The notes beneath the pieces were generated by a model that made no database searches, was not told the DNA's origin, and saw only the letters and a program-made list of their open reading frames with translations. Positions 1 through 8,666 of a DNA stretch of 64,000 nt are shown here, one piece after another (the first letter of the stretch is position 1; each line of letters starts with the position of its first letter). This DNA comes from CAYQUC01 sp964420605 (GTDB lineage: Bacteria; Pseudomonadota; Gammaproteobacteria; UBA6429; Thiohalophilaceae). The position numbers were made by a program, and so were the translations under genes. The stretch lies in NCBI GenBank assembly GCA_964420605.1, contig CAYQUC010000003.1:1-64000 (forward strand), read 5' to 3'.

Positions 1-135
1 CGAAACAAAATGATTTTATTTTTATTCGTACAATCTTTCTCTTGGAAATATAACAATGAATTAGATGTAAAAAGTATACGTTATAACACGTAACATTTAC
101 ATATTACACTCAGTGGTATTTATATTAATCAATAA

Positions 136-150
136 GTTAAGTTCAACTTA
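136..150. repeat. Palindrome with integron-core-like half sites upstream of intI
   Basis: TAAGTTCAACTTA (138-150) is a perfect 6-bp inverted repeat around one base, about 70 bp before the integrase start. It overlaps GTTAAGT (136-142), which fits the recombination core GTTRRRY, and GTTCAAC (141-147), which fits the inverse core RYYYAAC. Integrases of this class usually have their attI site just upstream, so this could be attI or an operator. Both readings are inference; short cores occur often by chance in AT-rich DNA. Confidence 0.25.
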
Positions 151-219
151 CCGTTGTAATATGTAATAATTTGATGTTAAATAGAATATAGGTTTTTAAA
201 CATAAAACAAGGATTGTTT

Positions 220-1191
220 ATGAAAAATTCACCATTTCTTGAGTTAATTCGTCGCACTGTTCGTACTCACCATTACAGTAAACGTACTGAGAAAATTTAT
301 GTCGATTGGGCTAAACGTTTTATTTTATTTCACAAAAAGAAACACCCAAATCAAATGTCTGAGCGTGAGGTTGGTCAATTTTTAACATACTTGGCTTGTG
401 AGAAAAATGTCACACCAGCGACTCAGAACCAAGCATTAAATGCTTTAGTATTTCTATACCGGAAAGTATTAAAACGTGACTTCGGTGATATTAATAACTT
501 GGTTCGAGCAAAAAAAGCATCAAAACTTCCTGTGGTACTAACGCGTCAAGAAGTTACTCAATTATTAAACTCACTGCATGGCCAACAGTGGCTTATGACA
601 AGTTTATTGTATGGTTCAGGGTTAAGACTAATGGAATGTTTACAATTACGAATTCAGGATATTGATTTTTCTCAACAAACTATATTAGTTAGGGCTGGTA
701 AAGGTAATAAAGATCGCGTCACTATTTTACCAAGTTATTTAAATGATGCACTAAAGTCACACATTGCTAGTGTTAAAGTCATTCATTCACGTGATTTAGT
801 TTTAGGTTTTGGCGAAAATATATTACCCTACGCTACAACACGAAATAATCGGACAGTTGACCACTCATGGGCTTCACAATATTTATTTCCTGAGCGTGTT
901 CGTTCTGTTGAACGAGGTTCTGGATTGGAGTATCGCCATCATTATTTTGAAGGATCGTTACAAAAAGCAGTAAAAAATGCTGTAATCAATGCTAACATCA
1001 ATAAGCCCGCCTCATGCCACTCTTTGAGGCATTCATTTGCAACGCATTTATTGGAAAATGGTTATAACATTAGAACCATCCAAGAACTATTAGGCCATGC
1101 CGATGTTAGAACAACCCAAATTTATACACACGTAATGAACCATAAAATTAACACTGTAACAAGCCCTCTCGATTACCTTGAAACTAATTAA
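220..1191 (+). CDS. intI: Integron-type tyrosine recombinase (IntI family)
   Basis: This is a 323-residue tyrosine recombinase that would catalyse site-specific strand exchange at attI/attC-like sites. The catalytic set is complete: R136 in YGSGLR, K161 in the AGKGNKD turn, H267 and R270 in CHSLRH, H293 in LLGHADV and nucleophile Y302 in QIYTHV. An N-terminal SAM-like DNA-binding domain covers about residues 5-85. The extra segment between the second and third catalytic blocks (about 205-250, with HSWASQYLFP and YRHHYFEGSLQKA) is what separates integron integrases from XerC/D. The ATG at 220 is chosen because AAGGA lies 6 nt before it; a TTG 6 nt further upstream would abut that ribosome site. 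Any cassette array would be expected to the left, beyond the window edge. No attC site is visible. Confidence 0.88.
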   Translation: MKNSPFLELIRRTVRTHHYSKRTEKIYVDWAKRFILFHKKKHPNQMSEREVGQFLTYLACEKNVTPATQNQALNALVFLYRKVLKRDFGDINNLVRAKKASKLPVVLTRQEVTQLLNSLHGQQWLMTSLLYGSGLRLMECLQLRIQDIDFSQQTILVRAGKGNKDRVTILPSYLNDALKSHIASVKVIHSRDLVLGFGENILPYATTRNNRTVDHSWASQYLFPERVRSVERGSGLEYRHHYFEGSLQKAVKNAVINANINKPASCHSLRHSFATHLLENGYNIRTIQELLGHADVRTTQIYTHVMNHKINTVTSPLDYLETN

Positions 1192-1324
1192 TCTAACTAA
1201 AAAAGTAACAAAACTATTCCACTAAACCACGGTGTTATTCACATTGATGTAATCTATTATTAATTAGTGCTAATACATTAATATTGAAACTGCCAAAATA
1301 GGATTCTTTTTGAATATATCGTGG

Positions 1325-1339
1325 CTTGAACAGTTCAAG
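1325..1339. repeat. 15-bp perfect palindrome upstream of the 1368-residue gene
   Basis: CTTGAACAGTTCAAG has perfect 7-bp arms around a single A. It ends about 90 bp before the ATG at 1430, where an operator would be expected. No regulator for it is identified in the window. Confidence 0.5.
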
Positions 1340-1429
1340 ACAAGGACAGGCATAATATTTACGCTATTATATAGAATACAAATAACAACATTCGCTTAAA
1401 AATTACATTTTTACCTGAAAGGCTTTCCA

Positions 1430-4400
1430 ATGTTAAAAACTTTTTTGTTTATTATTCTATCTTGTTGCTTAGCTCAAACTTTAAATGCAAAAACATTGGA
1501 CACTAACGATGTGCCTGCACCACTCAAACCTTGGATAGATTGGGTATTATTTGATGAAGACACCATTAAATGTCCTTTCTTATACAACTCAAAATCAGAA
1601 GTCCAATGCGTGTGGCCTTCCCAACTTGAATTATCACTAAAAAACACCAGTGGCAAATTTAAACAATCTTGGTTGGCTTATAATAGTGCATGGGTACAGA
1701 TCCCAGGTGATAGCAAGCGTTGGCCTCAAAATATTACCGTTGATGGTCGCTCGGCGCTCGTTGTTGATCGTAATGGTAAACCTTATATTCAATTAAAACC
1801 GGGAAGTTATACCATCCGTGGTGAGTTTTTATGGGAAGCAATCCCCGAGAATTTAAGCATTGCTCAAAATACCGGCATTATTAAATTGAGTGTTAAAGGT
1901 CAGGTGGTTCAATTACCAAAGGTACAAAAAAATGGTCAACTCTGGTTACGCGACCAAGATATAGGTCAAGTTAAACGCACCACCGAAAGCGACAATCTAG
2001 AATTGAAGGTTTTTCGAAAAATTACCGATGAAGTTCCATTATTACTGACCACCCAAATCGAAATTAATGTTTCAGGTGCCCACCGTGAAATTTTATTAGG
2101 CAAAGCTCTGCTTGAAAATTTTATTCCTTTACAATTAAAAAGTCAGTTACCTGCCCGTATTGAAGCCAATGGCCGATTACGAATTCAAATTCGCCCCGGT
2201 CATTGGGTGATAACACTAATTGCTAGACACCCAAGAGAATTAACAAAAATACAATTATCGCGTTCAGCTCAACCTTGGCCGTTAACTGAGATTTGGGTGT
2301 TTGATGCTAAACATCGTATTCGTGTGGTGGAAATCCAAGGTGTACAAAGCATTGATCCTCGGCAAACAAACTTACCCTCAAACTGGATGAATTTACCAGC
2401 TTTTGAAATGAAACCCGATAGTAATATGATTTTTAAAACCATTCGACGTGGCGACCCCGAACCGGATCCAAATAAGTTAAGCTTATCACGAAACATGTGG
2501 TTAGACTTTAAAGGTACGGGTTATACCATTAAAGACACTATTACGGGCCATATGTCGCGCGGTTGGCGAATAGAATCGCAACCAGAATTAAAGCTAGGCC
2601 GTGTGACCATTGACAAGCAAGCACAATTTATTACCCAACTGTCTAACTCCAAAAATAAAGGCATTGAGATTAGAAATGCGAACATTAACCTTGAAGCGGA
2701 TAGCCGATTTACCGCAAGCATTTCAAAAATTCCAGCTACTGGTTGGGAGCATGACTTTCAAAAAGTCAGAACTACATTGCATTTACCCCCAGGGTGGAAG
2801 GTGTTTTCAGCCTTTGGTGTAGACAACCGTCCAAACACCTGGTTGCAACGTTGGTCATTACTGGATTTATTTTTAGTTTTAATTATCTCCATTAGCATTT
2901 GGCGCTTATGGGGAGTTGGCTGGGGTTTGATTTCATTATTAACCTTAATCATGATTTGGCATCAGGCCGATTCACCGCAATTTATATGGCTAAATATATT
3001 AGCCGCAGTAGCATTATTGCGAGTATTGCCTAAAGGAAAACTGAGACACATAGTGTCGTCCTATCGATACCTCAGTTTATTTTTTCTATTAATAATATCA
3101 TTACCTTTTTTAGTGTCTGAAATTCGCAGTGGTCTGTACCCTATCCTTGAGTTTCCCGATCAAGAGATTACTAATAATGGTGTTACTGTTGCCACAAATT
3201 ATCAACCGCCTCAAACATTAATGAAACAACGTATACTTTCTGAACGTAATAGTTTAATGGTAAAAAAATCGCGCTCCCCCGTTCTTAACATGTATGAACC
3301 ATCACAACAAATTGCCCAATACGATCCTAAAGCAAATATTCAAACTGGCCCAGGATTACCCAAGTGGGATTGGCGCTCAATACAACTACGTTGGAATGGG
3401 CCCGTACAACGTGACCAACAAGTATTTTTAGTGTTGCTATCGCCCAATATGAATATTGCCTTGCATTTCTTACACGTTTTCTTTTTATCGTTACTCATAC
3501 TGTTAATGTTTGGCTTACGGTATAACAAAAATAACAAAGGTAAAAAAATACAATTTAATCCTTCAAGTGTTGTGGCGTTTATTTTTATGAGCCTAATATT
3601 GTTCCAAACGGATGATGCTATGGCTGATGCTTATCCGTCAAAAGAATTATTAAGTCAATTAAAACAACGCTTAATAACAGCGCCAGACTGCACGCCAAAG
3701 TGTGCTCAAATTCCGAGAATGAAATTAAATATTCGAAACAATATAATTACTATCCGATTAGAAGTTCACAGCCACAGTAACGTATCCATTCCATTACCCG
3801 CACAATTACGCAATTGGGTGCCTCGTTCGATACTCGTTAATGGTAAAGTTGCTAAGGGTGTCGTGCGATTAAATGATGAATTACGTCTCAATTTATCTAA
3901 AGGAAAGCATCAAGTCATTTTATCTGGTCCCATCGGTAACATTAACTCATTACAATTACCGCTACCGCTTAAACCAAACAGAGTCGAAGTATCGGCAAGT
4001 GGATGGTCAGTTAGTGGTATATTAAAAAATGCAGTCCCAGACCAACAATTACAAATTGTTCGAAACCAACCGCGTGCATCACAATTACAAACTAACTATC
4101 TTGATGCAACAGCGCTACCCTCGTTTGTTAAAATTACTCGCACCTTACACATTGGGCTCGACTGGAAAATAACCACAACGGTACAAAGAATTTCATCGTC
4201 AGATAATGCTATTGTATTTGAGCTGCCGCTGATTAAAGGCGAGTCGGTTACCACCGAGGGAGTTCGTGTAAACAAAAATTTTGTACAGGTTAGTTTACCG
4301 ATTAGAAAAAATACCATTTCGTGGAATTCTGTGCTAGAAAAACAAGTGCAAATAGAACTCGTTGCAAGTTCCACCAACGAGTGGGTTGAACGATGGAAAC

Positions 4401-5536
4401 TAGACGTAAGCCCCATTTGGCATGTTAAAACCTCGGGCATCCCAGTTGTTAGGCACTTTTCAAATAAAGAACAATGGTATCCAGAATGGCTGCCATGGCC
4501 CGGTGAACGGTTATTAATTAAAATTCAAAAGCCACTAGGAATCAACGGTAAAACACTCACTATCGACACCAGTGAGTTAAATATAACACCGGGTTCACGC
4601 ACCCAAGATGTTAAACTTAAACTCTCTATACGCAGTAGCCAAGGTGGTCAGCACACCATTGTAATACCAAACAACTCAACACTTCAAAGCGTGAATATTA
4701 ATAATGTTCAAAAACCCATAAGGCAAAATGCACGAAATATTTCCATTCCAATTACACCCGGTAAACAACTCATTGAGATAAATTGGAGAACCGATAAAAA
4801 TTTCAAGACGGTATTTCAATCACCCAAAGTTGATATTGGTATTGATAATGTTAACCACTCGATTAAAGTAAACCTTGCACAAGATCGGTGGGTGTTATTT
4901 GTTGGAGGCCCTCGACTTGGACCGGCTGTTTTGTTTTGGGGTGAAATTATATTATTAGTGTTTATTTCCATCGGGCTAGGAAGAATAAAATCAATGCCGT
5001 TAAAAAGTTATCACTGGTTTTTATTAACGATTGGACTGAGCCAAATACCGTTAGTGATGGCATTAATTACCGTTGGTTGGTTGTTTGCATTTCTAGCCAG
5101 AGAACAATATTTAAATTCAGTCAATCCAATATTATTTAATATTAGTCAAATTCTATTGGGCTTTTTAACGTTCATTTCACTCGGATTTTTATTCTTTGCC
5201 ATTCAACACGGGTTACTCGGTTCACCTGAAATGCAAGTTGTTGGTAATCAATCGAGTGCATATTATTTAAATTGGTATCAAGATCGCGCTAATGCAGTGT
5301 TACCTACTGCATGGGTTTTATCAGTACCGTTAATCGTATACCGCTTATTGATGTTGGCCTGGGCGTTATGGATTGCATTTTCGCTGATTAATTGGTTGCG
5401 TTGGGGTTGGGGTTGTTTTTCTAAAGACAGTTTATGGAAAGATATGGCAAAACCCAAAATAAGCAACAGTACAACCATAGAAACTAATACCACGACAACA
5501 ACCAAAACATTACCGAATGACAAAAACAGAAAGTGA
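1430..5536 (+). CDS. Large exported multi-pass membrane protein with duplicated extracytoplasmic domain, unknown function
   Basis: I do not recognise the family. The 1368-residue product begins with a signal peptide (residues 1-20, ending LNA) and GAAAGG precedes the ATG. Residues 21-470 are predicted mostly beta and extracytoplasmic. Hydrophobic segments follow at about 478-512, 520-535, 548-566, 676-697 and 714-726, then a second soluble domain (about 735-1155), then four more hydrophobic segments (about 1163-1325) and a Thr-rich tail. The two soluble halves look related: each starts with a cysteine pair (C48/C60 and C754/C758), then an 'IPLP/IPGD...W' segment, a 'V(D/N)G' turn and 'L.L..G.H.V...G' strands. 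This suggests an old duplication, with a cleavage-like site (DDAMA) near 733. The gene is monocistronic or precedes the Coq4-like gene 37 nt downstream. Confidence 0.85.
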   Translation: MLKTFLFIILSCCLAQTLNAKTLDTNDVPAPLKPWIDWVLFDEDTIKCPFLYNSKSEVQCVWPSQLELSLKNTSGKFKQSWLAYNSAWVQIPGDSKRWPQNITVDGRSALVVDRNGKPYIQLKPGSYTIRGEFLWEAIPENLSIAQNTGIIKLSVKGQVVQLPKVQKNGQLWLRDQDIGQVKRTTESDNLELKVFRKITDEVPLLLTTQIEINVSGAHREILLGKALLENFIPLQLKSQLPARIEANGRLRIQIRPGHWVITLIARHPRELTKIQLSRSAQPWPLTEIWVFDAKHRIRVVEIQGVQSIDPRQTNLPSNWMNLPAFEMKPDSNMIFKTIRRGDPEPDPNKLSLSRNMWLDFKGTGYTIKDTITGHMSRGWRIESQPELKLGRVTIDKQAQFITQLSNSKNKGIEIRNANINLEADSRFTASISKIPATGWEHDFQKVRTTLHLPPGWKVFSAFGVDNRPNTWLQRWSLLDLFLVLIISISIWRLWGVGWGLISLLTLIMIWHQADSPQFIWLNILAAVALLRVLPKGKLRHIVSSYRYLSLFFLLIISLPFLVSEIRSGLYPILEFPDQEITNNGVTVATNYQPPQTLMKQRILSERNSLMVKKSRSPVLNMYEPSQQIAQYDPKANIQTGPGLPKWDWRSIQLRWNGPVQRDQQVFLVLLSPNMNIALHFLHVFFLSLLILLMFGLRYNKNNKGKKIQFNPSSVVAFIFMSLILFQTDDAMADAYPSKELLSQLKQRLITAPDCTPKCAQIPRMKLNIRNNIITIRLEVHSHSNVSIPLPAQLRNWVPRSILVNGKVAKGVVRLNDELRLNLSKGKHQVILSGPIGNINSLQLPLPLKPNRVEVSASGWSVSGILKNAVPDQQLQIVRNQPRASQLQTNYLDATALPSFVKITRTLHIGLDWKITTTVQRISSSDNAIVFELPLIKGESVTTEGVRVNKNFVQVSLPIRKNTISWNSVLEKQVQIELVASSTNEWVERWKLDVSPIWHVKTSGIPVVRHFSNKEQWYPEWLPWPGERLLIKIQKPLGINGKTLTIDTSELNITPGSRTQDVKLKLSIRSSQGGQHTIVIPNNSTLQSVNINNVQKPIRQNARNISIPITPGKQLIEINWRTDKNFKTVFQSPKVDIGIDNVNHSIKVNLAQDRWVLFVGGPRLGPAVLFWGEIILLVFISIGLGRIKSMPLKSYHWFLLTIGLSQIPLVMALITVGWLFAFLAREQYLNSVNPILFNISQILLGFLTFISLGFLFFAIQHGLLGSPEMQVVGNQSSAYYLNWYQDRANAVLPTAWVLSVPLIVYRLLMLAWALWIAFSLINWLRWGWGCFSKDSLWKDMAKPKISNSTTIETNTTTTTKTLPNDKNRK

Positions 5537-5573
5537 TTAGTATTATGTTTTTTAACAACTCAAAACGATCCAC

Positions 5574-6146
5574 ATGAGTTCTTATCTCGATTGGCACATA
5601 CCACTGGTTAATGATGCAATAACCTTGCGTCAAGCATTAGCTAACCTTAAAAATGTACAGGCGGAGCAACATGAGATTCCGCTCATGGTGCAATTGGTAG
5701 AAAACCCAAAATTTCGATTCCCAGGTTTTGAAATTTTTCACGGTGCGGTTGATCTGCACCAACACGATTGCATTCACATTTTACTCGGACGAGGTTTATC
5801 GAGCATCGACGAGGCTTTTACCATTGGCTTTACCATGGGCACCACCAATAAAGTCAGTACCACTGAAGAACGGCTCTATAGTCTCATTGCTCAGCACTTT
5901 TACCCATCGGTGTACCAGTTTTGTAAAGATGATATCGAAGTCTTTAAGAATGCGGTTAGACTTGGCTTTATATCATCGTGCGAAGCTTTAGATGGTACTG
6001 ATTTTGTTCAACTCTTAGACCAAGATTTAAAGTCAATTCGTCAACAACTCGCTTTGGAGGTTGATTTCTTATTGGCTTACTACAAAATCGAGTCGAATCG
6101 ATATCCGGATAAAATCGCCTGTCAAAGACTACTTAACAATAATTAA
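5574..6146 (+). CDS. Coq4-family protein
   Basis: The 190-residue protein carries HDCIH at residues 64-68 followed, exactly 11 residues later, by E80. This is the metal-binding signature HDxxH-x11-E of Coq4. Eukaryotic COQ4 acts at the C1 position of the ubiquinone ring and binds the lipid; bacterial homologues are less well studied. The surrounding text (FEIFHGAVDLHQHD, LGRGLSSIDEAF, FTMGTTNK) also fits the family. It is soluble, with no signal peptide. Neighbours give no ubiquinone pathway context, so a role in quinone synthesis is inferred from the family alone. The start has no convincing ribosome site. Confidence 0.72.
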   Translation: MSSYLDWHIPLVNDAITLRQALANLKNVQAEQHEIPLMVQLVENPKFRFPGFEIFHGAVDLHQHDCIHILLGRGLSSIDEAFTIGFTMGTTNKVSTTEERLYSLIAQHFYPSVYQFCKDDIEVFKNAVRLGFISSCEALDGTDFVQLLDQDLKSIRQQLALEVDFLLAYYKIESNRYPDKIACQRLLNNN

Positions 6147-6224
6147 TCACTACTAAATTTAATATTTCTTAAATCGGGTCGATATACTGTGTACAAAAGT
6201 TAACTATAACTAGAGATAAACAGT

Positions 6225-6497
6225 ATGGCTAAAAAAACCAAAAAAAAGTCTAATAAAGAAAACCTTAAAAATCACGATACCCTAGAATTGCAACTCATTA
6301 CTGTTGAACTCGGAAATGGTCAACGTGGTGTATTTATTGGAAGTCCTTTGGTCGTAACAGAAATTGCCCATAAACGCGACGAAATAAATGGAATTTGGTT
6401 TTCAAACATTCAGAATATCCCAAAGCATATTACTGTCGAACAACTCACATCAGAGGTTAATGAACAAATAAAAAACTGCCTCAAAACCATTCATTAA
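6225..6497 (+). CDS. Small conserved-looking cytoplasmic protein, unknown function
   Basis: This 90-residue protein has a Lys-rich N-terminus (MAKKTKKKSNKEN) and then a compact mixed alpha/beta stretch (ELQLITVELGNGQRGVFIGSPLVVTEIAH). It lacks cysteines in motifs, a signal peptide or membrane segments. AGAGATAAACAG precedes the ATG and gives a plausible ribosome site. I do not recognise it. It lies between the Coq4-like gene and yjbQ on the same strand. Confidence 0.6.
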   Translation: MAKKTKKKSNKENLKNHDTLELQLITVELGNGQRGVFIGSPLVVTEIAHKRDEINGIWFSNIQNIPKHITVEQLTSEVNEQIKNCLKTIH

Positions 6498-6559
6498 TTA
6501 ATTTCGTTGATTGTTGTGGTAAAATGACATGACTAAATAACGCAATTAAAATAAATTTA

Positions 6560-6973
6560 ATGATGCTACAAAAAATACTGACACTCACCACCCCAACACG
6601 GGGCTGTTATAATATCACCGCTGAAATTGATAATGTAATTAAAGAACATGCCATCAAAACTGGACTGTGTCACGTGTTTATCCATCACACTAGTGCATCA
6701 TTAATTATTTCTGAAAATGCGGATCCCGACGTATTAATTGATTTAGAAACATTCATGGCCAAAATTGTACCCGATGGTGATCCACTATGGATTCATGCTG
6801 ATGAAGGGCCAGATGATATGCCTGCCCACATACGCTCGGTCATTACACAGAATAATTTAACAATTCCGATAACAGCAGGAAAAATTGGGTTAGGTACTTG
6901 GCAAGCAGTTTATTTATGGGAACATCGAACCCACCAATATCAACGCCAAATTACGATTACCCTGCAGTCTTAA
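6560..6973 (+). CDS. yjbQ: YjbQ family protein (UPF0047, secondary thiamine-phosphate synthase type)
   Basis: The 137-residue product matches the YjbQ/UPF0047 family over its full length: TTPTRGCYNIT near the start, FIHHTSASLIISENAD in the middle, and HADEGPDDMPAHIRS plus GTWQAVYLWEHR near the end. Family members show weak thiamine-phosphate synthase activity and a conserved His/Asp metal site; their physiological role is uncertain. Two adjacent ATGs (6560 and 6563) are possible starts. It converges with the anti-sigma gene 15 nt downstream. Confidence 0.9.
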   Translation: MMLQKILTLTTPTRGCYNITAEIDNVIKEHAIKTGLCHVFIHHTSASLIISENADPDVLIDLETFMAKIVPDGDPLWIHADEGPDDMPAHIRSVITQNNLTIPITAGKIGLGTWQAVYLWEHRTHQYQRQITITLQS

Positions 6974-6988
6974 GCTAATAAATAGACC

Positions 6989-7714
6989 TTAAATAATATT
7001 AAGCCCATACTTAAAACGTTGCTCAAGGTTGGATAATGATTCTTGCTTGCCACCCACAATTGCAAAACTACCGTTATTCATTGGAACAACAACACCCGAA
7101 AAATCAGCCGCATTAACTGCTTTTCTAAATTTTAAAGTTTCATCGGGCATCAGTAAAATGGTAACCGGACCCGTATCAGCCTGAACCACAATGTGCACAC
7201 CTTTAGTTTTGCCTATAGTACAACTTCCAGCATAATTTATTTTACCCAGCGACGAGTCAAGTCTTAAGTTAAAGTCAAATAATAGTGTATTCAATTTTGC
7301 TAAAGCAACATTATTATCATCATGTAAATGATGCTGTTCAGTAATGATATGATTCAACACTGTTTGTTCTAAGGATTTTGGCGTATTTAAAAATAATAAA
7401 CTCGAGAAAATTCCAACACTGAGTAACACACTTGCGGCAATTGCATACACTCTATTTCGTCGTGACTTTATTTGTTTTTTCTCATGGATACTTTGCTGTA
7501 ATAAAATTCGCGAGGCCAATCCCTCTGGTACTGAAACAGTAACCACCTGTTGTAATGATTCGGTTAATTGAATTTGTTGTGCAGCATAAGCAGCACATGC
7601 TACGCAGCTAACAAGATGGGATTTAATAGCATCGTTATTTGAATAAGAATCACCACTGAGTTGTCGGCAGACCTCCAAACAATCCATGCTGTAATTTTCG
7701 TTTTCAATCACCAT
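6989..7714 (-). CDS. Membrane-anchored zinc anti-sigma factor (DUF3379-like)
   Basis: The 241-residue protein is the likely antagonist of the ECF sigma factor encoded just upstream; the two genes are 2 nt apart. The N-terminus holds H33-x3-C37-x2-C40 (HLVSCVAC), the zinc-anti-sigma signature, with additional C12 and C16. One membrane segment (about 89-109) separates this cytoplasmic domain from a roughly 130-residue periplasmic sensor domain with one cysteine (GSCTIGK). Family knowledge: such proteins hold the sigma factor at the membrane until a signal releases it. Given the divergent bufferin operon, metal (copper) stress is the likely signal, by inference. GGTAGGG inside the sigma stop region is a reasonable ribosome site. 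Confidence 0.82.
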   Translation of the reverse strand: MVIENENYSMDCLEVCRQLSGDSYSNNDAIKSHLVSCVACAAYAAQQIQLTESLQQVVTVSVPEGLASRILLQQSIHEKKQIKSRRNRVYAIAASVLLSVGIFSSLLFLNTPKSLEQTVLNHIITEQHHLHDDNNVALAKLNTLLFDFNLRLDSSLGKINYAGSCTIGKTKGVHIVVQADTGPVTILLMPDETLKFRKAVNAADFSGVVVPMNNGSFAIVGGKQESLSNLEQRFKYGLNII

Positions 7715-7716
7715 TA

Positions 7717-8241
7717 TCAGGCCCTACCGTTATTTCGTCTTTTGGCTTTGCTATTATTGGTCATGAGTTCGCGCATTTTCTGTCTCGCCCGACTCAAACG
7801 GGTCATTACCGCACCGGGCTTAGAGTTGATAATTTTGGCTATTTCGTCACAACTGTAACCACCAATAATTTGCAATAACAAAGGCTCTAAATATTGTTTG
7901 GGTAACACTTTTAAGGCATTGCGTAACACAAATTGCTCGGTACTCGCAAAATCATCCCTGTCGCCCACAATCATATTAATTTCAATTTCGTCGAGTGACA
8001 CGTCATTGCACTGTTTTTGCTCAAAATAACGTGCATTCTCACGTCGTACAATCGTGAATAACCATGATTTAGCCGCTTTATGATCGTCTAGACTATCAAG
8101 AGCTTGCCAGGCCCGAATGAAGGCTTCTTGCACCAAATCTTCAGCTAAGGCCGTGTTATGGCATAACCAATAGGCATATCGGTACATGTCAGAAGAATAA
8201 GCATTAACTAATGCTTCAAAGGTGCGCTGTTTTGATTCCAT
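7717..8241 (-). CDS. ECF (sigma-70 family, group 4) sigma factor
   Basis: The protein has region 2 (FEALVNAYSSDMYRYAYWLC, then LAEDLVQEAFIRAWQALD and AKSWLFTIVRRENARYFE) and region 4 (LPKQYLEPLLLQIIGGYSCDEIAKI, then PGAVMTRLSRARQKMRE), the normal ECF size and layout. The frame is open up to 8316, but that extension would encode a hydrophobic stretch and run through a putative ECF promoter whose -10 element occupies 8256-8248. I therefore start at the ATG at 8241 (8247 is possible), which implies a leaderless or nearly leaderless transcript. It is paired with the zinc anti-sigma gene and probably activates itself and the divergent bufABC operon. Confidence 0.85.
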   Translation of the reverse strand: MESKQRTFEALVNAYSSDMYRYAYWLCHNTALAEDLVQEAFIRAWQALDSLDDHKAAKSWLFTIVRRENARYFEQKQCNDVSLDEIEINMIVGDRDDFASTEQFVLRNALKVLPKQYLEPLLLQIIGGYSCDEIAKIINSKPGAVMTRLSRARQKMRELMTNNSKAKRRNNGRA

Positions 8242-8247
8242 ATCCAT

Positions 8248-8278
8248 AATAGACCGTATTATAAGCAAAAAACTTACA
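8248..8278 (-). promoter_or_regulatory. Putative ECF promoter for the sigma/anti-sigma operon
   Basis: On the minus strand TGTAAG (8278-8273) is followed after exactly 16 nt by CGGTCTATT (8256-8248). The same -35 and -10 words with the same spacing occur on the plus strand towards bufA. TGTAAG with a CGTC-like -10 resembles ECF promoters. The -10 abuts the sigma start codon region. Confidence 0.6.
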
Positions 8279-8299
8279 AGAAAAATAAAATAATTTTTT

Positions 8300-8330
8300 T
8301 GTAAGGTTTTTAGCACTACTCCGGTCTATT
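8300..8330 (+). promoter_or_regulatory. Putative ECF promoter for bufABC
   Basis: TGTAAG (8300-8305), a 16-nt spacer, then CGGTCTATT (8322-8330), identical in both elements and spacing to the promoter on the opposite strand. Transcription would start about 50 nt before the bufA ATG. Shared words on both strands suggest co-control by the adjacent sigma factor. Confidence 0.62.
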
Positions 8331-8387
8331 CATTCGAATACCTAAAATTAGTTAATTAAACCCATTCTACAAACTAGGAGAATCAAT

Positions 8388-8660
8388 ATGATCAATAAAA
8401 AATCACTAGCAAAAAATGCATTAGCCAGTGTTGTGGCCTTAGGAATTACCGCTACGGCTCCAAATGTCATGGCGGCCAAAGCCGGTTTTGAGAAATGCGC
8501 CGGTATCGTTAAAGCGGGCAAAAATGACTGTGGTACCAGTAAACATTCGTGTTCAGGCAAAGCAGCAAAAGACAGTCTGGCGGATGAATGGTTATACGTT
8601 CCAAATGGCACTTGTAACAAAATTGCAGGTGGCAGTATTTTTAAAAAGAAAAAATCATAA
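8388..8660 (+). CDS. bufA1: Bufferin precursor peptide (BufA1/DUF2282 type)
   Basis: This 90-residue exported peptide is a ribosomally made, modified metal-buffering precursor. A signal peptide covers about residues 1-29 (ending VMA). The mature part has four cysteines at 37, 48, 55 and 76 in the family pattern EKC...NDC...HSC...GTC, with the conserved DEWLYVPNGTC block and a Lys-rich tail. In characterised bufferins the two central cysteines become thiooxazole groups that bind copper; that chemistry is family knowledge, not visible here. CTAGGAGAATC gives a strong ribosome site. It is followed at 6 nt by the BufB maturation enzyme and preceded by a putative ECF promoter. Confidence 0.9.
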   Translation: MINKKSLAKNALASVVALGITATAPNVMAAKAGFEKCAGIVKAGKNDCGTSKHSCSGKAAKDSLADEWLYVPNGTCNKIAGGSIFKKKKS

Positions 8661-8666
8661 GCAATA

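Noticed and set aside
4096..4440. 114-codon minus-strand frame inside the 1368-residue gene
   Set aside because: Fully inside a well-supported gene, with no domain or start signal.
8242..8316. N-terminal extension of the ECF sigma factor
   Set aside because: It adds a hydrophobic stretch alien to the family and covers the putative autoregulated promoter.
8348..8620. 90-codon minus-strand frame opposite bufA
   Set aside because: Antisense to a clear bufferin precursor; composition follows the sense gene.
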